Shown here in pieces: positions 60,401 through 64,000 of a DNA stretch of 64,000 nucleotides. The position numbers were made by a program, and so were the translations under genes. The DNA lies in NCBI GenBank assembly GCA_935421135.1, contig OW285190.1:17122501-17186500 (forward strand), read 5' to 3'. The DNA comes from Bugulina stolonifera. Its lineage: Eukaryota > Bryozoa > Gymnolaemata > Cheilostomatida > Bugulidae. A model generated the notes under the pieces. It did no database searches, had not been told where the DNA came from, and worked only from the letters and a program-made list of their open reading frames with translations. Numbering within the stretch: position 1 is the first letter of the stretch; each line of letters starts with the position of its first letter.

Positions 60401-61522
60401 ATAATGTATAATGTAGATGTATAATGTAGATGTATATAATGTAGATGTATAATATAGACGTATAATGTAGATGTATAATGTAGATGTATGATGTAGATGT
60501 ATATAATGTAGATGTATAATGTAGATGTATAGTGTAGATGTATAATGTAGATTTATAAGGTATAATGTATAATGTAGATGTATATAATGTAGATGTATAA
60601 TGTAGACGTATAATGTAGATGTATAATGTAGATGTATAATGTAGATGTATATAATGTAGATGTATAATATTCAAGAAGAAAGTGTGATAAGTGGGGTGCA
60701 AACTGACTACAGCAAAATTTGATTTATTAACTCGAATGTAATTCTAAATTTTACAGGGCCAAGTTGAATTCTCCCAGCTGGTTTCTACGACAGACCCTTT
60801 CACAGGTTGGTGGATACATTCTAGAAACACTTAGTCATGTAGATGGAATTAATGAGAATTTTAAATCAAGTGATAAGTTAACAGTGTTGGTTTCACTTCA
60901 TGCAAGTACATTGAAATAGTAATAGAATAGTAATAGAATGATTGGTTGGTATTATTCCGTTAAGTACTGGAAATTCTTGTCATTTGCTAGTTTTATGCTA
61001 TTTGACAGAAATACCACACTTTTCTAAACTTTTTCTGAATTTACAAAGTGACATCACAACTTATTACTCGCCTCTTATCTATTATTTACCAGAGACCGGC
61101 AACTTCTTCTCTGGTTCTCTAGTTCTGTAATAAACAGAGAACTAGTATAGTTTTCAAAACTGGTTAACCAAGTACATTGACCTCAATAGATAAGCAGGTA
61201 TCAGTTGTCAACCCCATAGTTCCATCCAGTGCATACTATCTGTAGATATATTATATTATGCATGTATCTATGGCACAATGTCTATACACAGTGGAAGAGA
61301 AGAGGTGCCTAGCTCCCCCATCTGTAGATAATGCAGACATTTTTGGTGCAGACACCACATGGAGGATTAACACAACTATCATCCACTATTGTCATGATGG
61401 ATATACTCGTAATGGTGGCTCCCAAATCACCTGCAGCATTGTTGACAACGAGGCAAAATGGGTCGGGGAATTACCAACCTGTGAATCTGTAAACACCAGG
61501 GAATCCAAAAGCTCAAATTCGG
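24408..61522 (+). CDS. Gene B: F5/8-FN3-CCP receptor paralog, 3' end not in window
   Basis: Paralog of gene A with a much longer FN3 array. Exons: 24408-24471, 28134-28376, 29301-29528, 29826-29929, 30253-30400, 39773-40015, 40940-41167, 41465-41568, 41892-42039, 43949-44046, 44589-44796, 45573-45688, 45822-45996, 46409-46494, 46676-46886, 47009-47124, 47421-47589, 47965-48056, 48367-48574, 48851-48960, 49418-49592, 51543-51634, 51812-52022, 52229-52344, 52526-52700, 52958-53049, 53212-53422, 53655-53770, 54369-54537, 54707-54813, 55162-55351, 55838-55947, 56386-56572, 57144-57229, 57364-57583, 58210-58316, 58585-58765, 58992-59088, 59430-59685, 60757-60805, 61292-61522. All phases agree and no in-frame stop was seen. 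The last exon ends in phase 1 at TTCGG|GTATGT, so a transmembrane/tail exon is expected further on; none was found before 62622. Splicing 30400 to 39773 would span a 9.4-kb intron; an isoform using only one F5/8-FN3 pair is equally in frame. Introns not listed hold nothing I recognise. Confidence 0.82.
27171..27178 (+). promoter_or_regulatory. TATA-like element inside gene B intron 1
   Basis: GCATATAAAAGTC, followed about 30 bases later by a pyrimidine-rich CTCAGCCTCTTTTGACC stretch and, at about 27260, a donor-like AAG|GTATTG. It could be an internal promoter with a non-coding first exon, or part of an unrecognised transposon. Confidence 0.3.
27715..28090. repeat. 188-bp unit duplicated in tandem
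   Basis: Two consecutive, nearly identical units beginning GACAAAGTGCCAAAATACTG at 27715 and 27903. The second direct copy near 39394 has one unit with an extra segment of about 165 bp (39414-39578), so copy 1 has both lost sequence and gained a tandem unit. Confidence 0.85.
28134..29528 (+). CDS. Gene B exons 2-3: F5/8 type C domain 1
   Basis: Exons 28134-28376 and 29301-29528 encode TTPTNIARGKATASSSPSAR, NCADCFYIGLSASPHHWRVD-LENQHFITQVKVY and the C-terminal half ending SRQLVLTEVEVYG. The usual Gly of the 'RVDLG' motif is Glu here. Exon 3 ends TATG|GCAAGT, a GC donor, whereas gene A has GTAAGT at the same place. Part of direct copy 1. Confidence 0.85.
29826..30400 (+). CDS. Gene B exons 4-5: FN3 domain
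   Basis: Exons 29826-29929 (VTEFKPTNLQITEVTSDCVT, LTWSHPYDDKAKYQ) and 30253-30400 (YRCGSSSWKSTDNTRPLALC ... CRVRVEAVAE). Identical exon pair in copy 2 at 41465-42039. Ends in phase 1 and so can splice to 39773 or directly to 43949. Confidence 0.78.
30440..30850. repeat. tRNA-derived SINE, copy 1
   Basis: Starts with GGTGGCACAGTTGGTGGCAT (A-box-like) and GGTTGTGAGTTAAACTTCC (degenerate B box), followed by a GC-richer body of about 330 bp. Copy 2 is at about 42079-42489, carried along by the segmental duplication. The 134-residue minus-strand frame within it is not a gene. Confidence 0.55.
32313..34864 (-). pseudogene. Inverted partial copy of gene A (exons 17-20)
   Basis: On the minus strand this segment matches gene A from about 13058 to 14796 and 16162-16196, including exons 17, 18, 19 and 20 with introns and the 25-bp array. 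Exon 17 is split by a 781-bp TTAA-flanked insertion (33692-34472). It lacks the 1.37-kb insertion present in gene A. No start, upstream exons or tail: a non-functional fragment lodged within the large intron of gene B. Confidence 0.9.
33692..34472. mobile_element. 781-bp insertion flanked by TTAA in the inverted copy
   Basis: TTAA at 33688-33691 and at 34473-34476 flank unrelated sequence that interrupts the exon 17 copy; gene A has one uninterrupted GTTAACA at the same point (about 13448). Target duplication of TTAA indicates a piggyBac-type non-autonomous element. Terminal inverted repeats are weak by eye. Confidence 0.7.
34865..34998 (-). repeat. 3' LTR of the Ty3/gypsy element
   Basis: 129-134 bp, depending on whether the shared TTTAG at its edge is counted. 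Ends TGTAGTGTT and AACACTAAA (minus strand) are imperfect inverted repeats. The left edge adjoins, to the base, the end of the inverted gene A copy. Confidence 0.85.
35243..36256 (-). pseudogene. Integrase region of pol
   Basis: Continuation of pol after the TAA. It begins within the HHCC zinc-binding domain (two Cys in LCRQC at residues 24-27 of this open part; the two His lie upstream of the stop). The catalytic triad is D58 (CCIDLLG), D113 (RSDNGPQF) and E149 (NGEVERMN), the D-D-35-E arrangement of retroelement integrases. The C-terminal part is proline-rich; the expected basic end (RRTSSRVRKVPQRF) lies in another frame at 35128-35250, indicating a frameshift at the G/C run near 35247. Confidence 0.88.
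36263..37957 (-). pseudogene. Reverse transcriptase-RNase H region of pol
   Basis: 564 open residues between the two in-frame stops. RT: FSKLDLKQGFFQ around residue 139 and LADDILVFG at 199-207 (the two catalytic Asp). RNase H: D348 (VVADASPTG), a Glu near 389 (IECEALG), D414 (TDHKPL), D458 (ADPMSR). It ends at HEGH, the start of the integrase zinc finger, where a TAA interrupts. All catalytic residues survive. Confidence 0.92.
37991..39079 (-). pseudogene. Gag and protease region
   Basis: 362 residues from ATG to an in-frame TGA. Capsid-like helical region, then two zinc knuckles at about 195-210 and 216-231, each C-x2-C-x4-H-x6-C, two residues longer in the last spacer than the usual CCHC. 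A retropepsin-like DSG motif sits at 292-294 (FIVDSGAVNNVIG). The reading frame beyond the TGA is the same as that of pol, so gag and pol were probably one polyprotein or expressed by readthrough. Confidence 0.9.
39115..39248 (-). repeat. 5' LTR of the Ty3/gypsy element
   Basis: Differs from the other LTR at only a few bases (for example GACGTGATT vs GATGTGATT, GACTCC vs GACACC), so insertion is fairly recent. Its outer edge lies about 5 bp from the start of direct copy 2. Confidence 0.85.
39773..41167 (+). CDS. Gene B exons 6-7: F5/8 type C domain 2
   Basis: Exons 39773-40015 and 40940-41167. The second half is identical in protein to copy 1; the first half is identical except near the end, where it reads SAHHWRLDLGNQHFITEVKV with the normal Gly in DLG. 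Exon 7 also has the GC donor (TATG|GCAAGT). Confidence 0.85.
41465..42039 (+). CDS. Gene B exons 8-9: FN3 domain
   Basis: Exons 41465-41568 and 41892-42039, duplicates of 29826-30400. Followed by a 1.9-kb intron that contains the second SINE copy. Confidence 0.78.
42079..42489. repeat. tRNA-derived SINE, copy 2
   Basis: Same element as 30440-30850, duplicated with the segment. Confidence 0.55.
43949..44796 (+). CDS. Gene B exons 10-11: FN3 domain (GRWRY class)
   Basis: Exons 43949-44046 (PQPTGLSFGSPTKLKHSGRW, RYRYTVTWS) and 44589-44796 (VPSYYSACLHSTNPYQLKAD ... VTVKVWVRDETGKLSS). Counterpart of the damaged gene A exons 8-9; here the donor GTATGT is intact. Confidence 0.8.
45573..45996 (+). 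CDS. Gene B exons 12-13: FN3 domain (PQVAPRNF class)
   Basis: Exons 45573-45688 and 45822-45996 (HNCNSNSWTTIPNNNRVCDY ... CKIRARRWSNTAGYR). Unusually short intron of 133 bp. Confidence 0.8.
46409..46886 (+). CDS. Gene B exons 14-15: FN3 domain (GRQRWKY class)
   Basis: Exons 46409-46494 (PTDLKFNPPERVTQSGRQRW) and 46676-46886 (EPETYGCIHPTNPYKLQIDN ... VTVRVWLRDKNEVLSDVVTK). The second exon is nearly identical in its 3' part to 51812-52022 and 53212-53422. Confidence 0.8.
47009..47589 (+). CDS. Gene B exons 16-17: FN3 domain (PQVAPRNF class)
   Basis: Exons 47009-47124 and 47421-47589 (HNCLSDDWTNIPSNNRVCGF ... CKIRARRWSNSAGNRDSEET). Confidence 0.8.
47965..48574 (+). CDS. Gene B exons 18-19: FN3 domain (GRKRWRY class)
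   Basis: Exons 47965-48056 (SIKFNTPIQKSESGRKRWRY) and 48367-48574 (IHSGYNCDKSSPNYKLEIDG ... VSVKLWLLYETGELSTPATK). Closest relative is gene A 10351-11044. Confidence 0.8.
48851..49592 (+). CDS. Gene B exons 20-21: FN3 domain (PQVAPRNF class)
   Basis: Exons 48851-48960 (six bases shorter than its class, lacking the 'ES' of PNGPESG) and 49418-49592 (YNCNSLGWTNIPDDKEDCRL ... CRIKARRESNTVGNR). Confidence 0.8.
49593..51542. other. Gene B intron 21 with a GC-richer interspersed insertion
   Basis: 1.95 kb. The stretch at about 49980-50570 is clearly richer in G and C and in CpG than its surroundings and has no ORF; it looks like a transposon or solo-LTR fragment of unknown family. The remainder is AT-rich without recognised features. 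Confidence 0.45.
51543..52022 (+). CDS. Gene B exons 22-23: FN3 domain (GRKRWRY class)
   Basis: Exons 51543-51634 (PPSPTDLSFGLPTQVTQPGR) and 51812-52022 (EPETYRCIHPTNPYKTQIDS ... same C-terminal half as 46676-46886). Confidence 0.8.
52229..52700 (+). CDS. Gene B exons 24-25: FN3 domain (PQVAPRNF class)
   Basis: Exons 52229-52344 (PQVAPRNFQLTTVSPYHVTL: the class Cys is His here) and 52526-52700 (YNCNSNGWTNILKDKTVRGF: the class Cys is Arg). Two conserved cysteines that probably pair are both missing in this one domain. Confidence 0.8.
52958..53422 (+). CDS. Gene B exons 26-27: FN3 domain (GRQRWKY class)
   Basis: Exons 52958-53049 (PPSPTGLSFGSPEQKPNSGR) and 53212-53422 (EPETYGCIHSINQYKIQIDS ... 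VTVRVWLRDENEVLSDFVTK). Confidence 0.8.
53655..54537 (+). CDS. Gene B exons 28-29: FN3 domain (PQVAPRNF class)
   Basis: Exons 53655-53770 and 54369-54537 (MKCRDNTWSNVPPSKQVCGY ... CDIRASRESNSYGNR). Counterpart of gene A 11370-12736; the ATG at 54369 follows an acceptor and is internal. Confidence 0.8.
54707..55351 (+). CDS. Gene B exons 30-31: FN3-like domain with no gene A match
   Basis: Exons 54707-54813 (ELPTDLSTYFTQNRYKPDGS ... RIRVRFNIPDN) and 55162-55351 (DITINCKEIKSKEFRLKGTK ... YEIEVKVVNDKYLVKI). The strand pattern and exon phases fit FN3; sequence is divergent. Confidence 0.65.
55640..55830. repeat. Dispersed repeat, copy 2
   Basis: Diverged relative of 4867-5080, lying against the acceptor of exon 32 in gene B. 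Confidence 0.5.
55838..56572 (+). CDS. Gene B exons 32-33: FN3 domain with no gene A match
   Basis: Exons 55838-55947 (QSCVFLGWNSPVEPNGVITR) and 56386-56572 (HRYFLEDTTPPPSWLDYGPP ... YQVKARTAIGYGPQATGN). It resembles the later EPNGVI class at 58210. Confidence 0.75.
57144..57583 (+). CDS. Gene B exons 34-35: FN3 domain
   Basis: Exons 57144-57229 (PEFQALNETHKVAERERIRL) and 57364-57583 (CVSILYYNLTMLLKSDRFFH ... LDPYTNYTIILIAVNN). Counterpart of gene A 12833-13509. Confidence 0.8.
57976..58040 (+). repeat. tRNA(Glu)-like relic
   Basis: TTGGTCTCGTGGTAGGATTG resembles the D-arm region of tRNA-Glu, followed by CTTTCAA, which would place a TTC anticodon. The T-arm region is degenerate (GGTCTAGGTCTAG), so this is a SINE head or pseudo-tRNA. 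Confidence 0.4.
58210..58765 (+). CDS. Gene B exons 36-37: last FN3 domain
   Basis: Exons 58210-58316 (PYDGPALMEPDFNFSCVSLS ... EPNGVISHYQ) and 58585-58765 (VSCDYASSETSTYTNISVME ... IECRVKAVNIAGESPVTL). Counterpart of gene A 13896-14516. Confidence 0.82.
58992..60805 (+). CDS. Gene B exons 38-40: PTPRM-like membrane-proximal domain
   Basis: Exons 58992-59088, 59430-59685 and 60757-60805: SYIMVVSEFIIGDHRCIQEV, CYIAAEIPATFVTSGGF, LGDGKVYFGKFLNRQLRQDV. Lengths of all three exons equal those of gene A (97, 256 and 49 bp). The last two are separated by the 13-bp satellite. Confidence 0.72.
59811..60668. repeat. Satellite of 13-bp units (TATAATGTAGATG), about 65 copies
   Basis: Unit variants include TATAATATAGATG, TATATAATGTAGATG and occasional loss of AGATG. 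It fills most of intron 39 of gene B. Because 13 is not a multiple of three yet no unit reads as a stop on the minus strand, it opens a spurious 335-residue frame. Confidence 0.95.
61292..61522 (+). CDS. Gene B exon 41: Sushi/CCP domain
   Basis: Phase 1-1 exon with the four CCP cysteines (RCLAPPSVDN, TTIIHYCHDGY, SQITCSI, WVGELPTC), aligned with gene A exon 23 over its whole length. It ends NTRESKSSNSG with donor GTATGT; no following exon was found. Confidence 0.88.
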
Positions 61523-62622
61523 GTATGTTGGCAGTTTAAGGTTATGTAACTGGGGTCTGAATTTTCTTTTGAAATTTCTCCCACATATTTAACCATGTCT
61601 GAAAGGGCCTGGACAGCTTTCAGCGTTAGCATTAAGTCATATGACGCACGTTACAGGGGGTCAAAGACCGAAAACAGCGCTATGGAATTTGCCTGCTGTT
61701 ACTGAAATAATTTATTTTTTCAGTTAAATTATTGCATAATATTGTTAAATATGCTTGAATGTTTACCTAAGCTGGTGTTATGGAGAGATAAAATAAAATA
61801 ATGGCCTCCTAGAACTCTTTCTTATGCTGGCTTTTTGCCTGAAAAACCTCTCCAAGTTTTGTCTTATTTGTAGAATAAATTCTTTTCCATAGGATAAACT
61901 AGCATGTGCAGCTGTTTCTATAAGTGTTTAGGAACAGGTAGGATAGTATTAGACTGCAAGGCACGTATATCGTGTGAAGTTATCCTCTCTTGATTTTGGC
62001 CAATTTACGTTGTGTTATTCGCATTACTTTGGCGTCAACTATCTCACTTCACTTTGCAGTAGTAGCCAATTTATTAATAGTTTTAGCTCAATTGAAGCAT
62101 GAAAAAGCAGGCTTGTCTTTGATTAGTTATTTGGCTATGTGGATGCTTCAAAATCTCTGGGAAATCCCCTTTTTGAACCGCTATCAAAATTAAAATTAGC
62201 AACTTTTGGCGTCAACTACAGCTAAATAGAGCAGCATTTACTCAGATATCTAACCAAATCCATTTTCAGCAAGCTTTCATCATGCGAGCTAAATATAAAT
62301 AAATCTTTAATAATTCAAACAAAGCTCTTAACCTTTACACTCCCAGCTCTATTGTGTTGCATAAACCCCAGCAGAATTATAACCATTGTTTAAAATTTCA
62401 CACCTTGCTGATTGTTTTGTCTAATAACTCGGGTTCAGATGATGCTAGATGAATAATCTTTTTTTTATTTTGAAGCTGAGACTCTCAGCATAACAGTGAA
62501 CTAAAATTTATTTTGGGTAAAAAATATACAAAGTCACAGTTTGGAAGCAAAACCAGAAAAAATAGGTTATTCTTAGCACAAAACTTTAGCTAGTCATGTT
62601 AGTCATGTTTACACTAGGCTTA
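61523..62622. other. Region after the last gene B exon
   Basis: No transmembrane exon is found here. A TTAA followed by CCTTTACACTCCCAGC at 62328-62347 resembles a piggyBac terminus and may be the 3' end of the element whose transposase follows; the other end lies outside the window, so this is only a suggestion. Confidence 0.35.
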
Positions 62623-64000
62623 CTACTTCCAGTATTTGGTGATAGTGTGAAACAACTGAAAACATGGAGATGGGCAGAGACCTGGCTGTGTAGGGCACTT
62701 TGGACAGAAGTACATGACCATCTTTCGCTTGTTGTACTTCTTCTTGCATACACGACAGCGACGTTTAGCCTGGTAATTACTTTCTGTCATCCCCAGTAAA
62801 ACAGGGAAGTGGCGTTCACTGAGGCGTATGAGATTCTCATTTCGCGGCACTATTACATCATCTGCTGTCTCAAGTTCTGGATCAGGGAATAGAAGGCCAG
62901 CAATTACTTCTCTGAGAAAAGCAGCATACGCTTTTGTCCCACCAGCCTTTTTGTACAGGATGTGCGCATTCAGAGTGGCTACCTGCATCATATGGACAGC
63001 TACCTTCCTATACCATTTCACAGTTTTTCTTGTGGCATCATAAGGCTCAATGAGTTTGTCGACCATATCAACACCACCCATATACTGATTATAGGCCAGT
63101 ACAGTGGCTGGCTTGATTTTATCCTTACACTTGTCGAGTTCATGTGGATGCTCGGTAGTGAGGAGATGAATATCCTTCTTGTCATGAAATTTGGTTATTA
63201 GAATGTTCGCAGTATTTTCGTTACTGAGAGCATATGTCTCACCTTTAGGTACGGTTTGATTTTTCAATCTATCAGGAATCCGATTGGCACGTACGGTGCC
63301 TGTCAGGTGGGTGTTTTTACTGAGCAGCTGGTTGGCGAGTTTGGTAGATGTGTAATAGTTATCAGTGTAAAGAGAGTAGCCCTGGTTGAGTAATGGTTTG
63401 ATGAGCCAGATAACAATCTTCTCAGATGACAGCAGATTGCCTACTGGAACTTCGTTGCGGATGTCATTATCCAAGTCGTGGTTTGGGTCATCCCGGCCAG
63501 TGTAGACCCGGAATTTGTACATGTACCCGGTACTGCTTTCACATAACGCATAGAGCTTGATGCCAAACCTATTTCGCTTGTTCGGTATATATTGACGAAA
63601 CAGCAATCGTCCTTTCCAAAGAATAAGCGACTCATCAATACAGATTGCTGATTCAGGTGTATAGACATCTTGAAATTTATGCTCAAGATAGTCTAGGAGA
63701 GGCCTTATTTTGTGCAGGCGATCACGATTAGGGTCAGCACGAGATGGAGCATTTGCGTTGTCATTGAAGTGTAGGAATGCGAGCAGGTGTTCAAATCGGT
63801 TTCGACTCATGATTGCACTAAATATTGGGGTACTGAAGATGGCATCTGTACTCCAATAGTCTCGGAGGGTTGGTTTATGAATCATTCCTTGTAAAAACAA
63901 CAAGCCAAGCATTTTATGCACCTCATCGCGAGTAGTTGGCTTCCATAGGTTGAATTTGGAATGCTCACCGATTGTTGTGTTGTTGGCAGCTGCATTACAC
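62623..64000 (-). CDS. piggyBac-type transposase, 5' end beyond the window
   Basis: Open on the minus strand from the window edge to a TAA at 62623, at least 458 residues. DDE_Tnp_1_7 (piggyBac) pattern: counting from the GTG codon at 63921, D96 in CIDESLILWKG, D187 in YTDNYYTS and D285 in NQYMGGVDMVD, the three catalytic Asp. A C-terminal Cys-rich zinc-binding end follows (CRVCKKKY, YFCPKCP, GLCPSPCFQLFH). The frame continues upstream without a stop to the edge (LWKPTTRDEV), so the true start is outside. Uninterrupted and with all key residues, it could be active or domesticated. The two TTAA-flanked insertions in the window may be mobilised by enzymes of this kind. Confidence 0.93.
   Translation of the reverse strand, partial: CNAAANNTTIGEHSKFNLWKPTTRDEVHKMLGLLFLQGMIHKPTLRDYWSTDAIFSTPIFSAIMSRNRFEHLLAFLHFNDNANAPSRADPNRDRLHKIRPLLDYLEHKFQDVYTPESAICIDESLILWKGRLLFRQYIPNKRNRFGIKLYALCESSTGYMYKFRVYTGRDDPNHDLDNDIRNEVPVGNLLSSEKIVIWLIKPLLNQGYSLYTDNYYTSTKLANQLLSKNTHLTGTVRANRIPDRLKNQTVPKGETYALSNENTANILITKFHDKKDIHLLTTEHPHELDKCKDKIKPATVLAYNQYMGGVDMVDKLIEPYDATRKTVKWYRKVAVHMMQVATLNAHILYKKAGGTKAYAAFLREVIAGLLFPDPELETADDVIVPRNENLIRLSERHFPVLLGMTESNYQAKRRCRVCKKKYNKRKMVMYFCPKCPTQPGLCPSPCFQLFHTITKYWK

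Noticed and set aside
59811..60668. CRISPR array
   Set aside because: The units are contiguous without unique spacers, and the DNA is animal nuclear sequence.
59694..60701. 335-residue minus-strand open frame rich in Tyr, Ile, His and Thr
   Set aside because: It is the translation of the 13-bp satellite in an intron of gene B; no start context, domain or splice evidence.
61990..62193. Hydrophobic frame as the missing transmembrane exon of gene B
   Set aside because: No acceptor in phase 1, no stop-transfer or tyrosine tail, and no similarity to gene A exon 24.

Overview
The window is animal nuclear DNA: low GC, short exons with GT-AG (a few GC-AG) introns, and extracellular domain families of Metazoa. 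The mix of fucolectin-type F5/8 domains, long FN3 arrays, one Sushi domain and tyrosine-rich tails, with many ACATGTACATGTAC tracts, suggests a sponge (a demosponge such as Amphimedon). That assignment is inference; no marker gene confirms it.

Two large paralogous receptor genes lie head to tail on the + strand. Gene A (about 502-18298, 24 predicted exons) encodes a signal peptide, F5/8-FN3, a second damaged F5/8, six more FN3 domains, a membrane-proximal segment like that of receptor tyrosine phosphatases of the PTPRM type, a Sushi/CCP domain, one transmembrane helix and a short tail. The tail carries YEEI, YDRP, an ITAM-like YESL-(10)-YEKL pair and YENN. I see no phosphatase or kinase domain. 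Gene B (24408-61522, 41 predicted exons, 3' end not found) has the same plan with two F5/8-FN3 pairs and fourteen further FN3 domains. Its transmembrane/tail exon is missing from the window; a piggyBac-type transposase lies on the opposite strand just downstream.

Layout: 1-501 flank and promoter of A; 502-18298 gene A, with MITEs and a 1.37-kb TTAA-flanked insertion in introns; 18299-24407 intergenic, with tandem repeats, a tRNA-like SINE, a hAT MITE and promoter-like blocks resembling those of A and B; 24408-30400 first exons of B; 30401-39772 a composite intron made of the rest of a directly duplicated 4.7-kb segment, an inverted partial copy of gene A (32313-34864) and a decayed Ty3/gypsy retrotransposon (34865-39248); 39254-43948 the second direct copy; 43949-61522 the FN3 array, membrane-proximal and CCP exons of B, with a 0.86-kb satellite of 13-bp units in one intron; 62623-64000 the piggyBac-type transposase.

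Exons are modular: nearly every domain starts and ends at a phase-1 intron and FN3 domains are split by a phase-0 intron, so duplication, loss or skipping of domain blocks keeps the frame. The locus looks like a rapidly evolving cluster of lectin/FN3 surface receptors with phosphotyrosine signalling tails. A role in self/non-self recognition or adhesion is a reasonable hypothesis but is not shown by the sequence.
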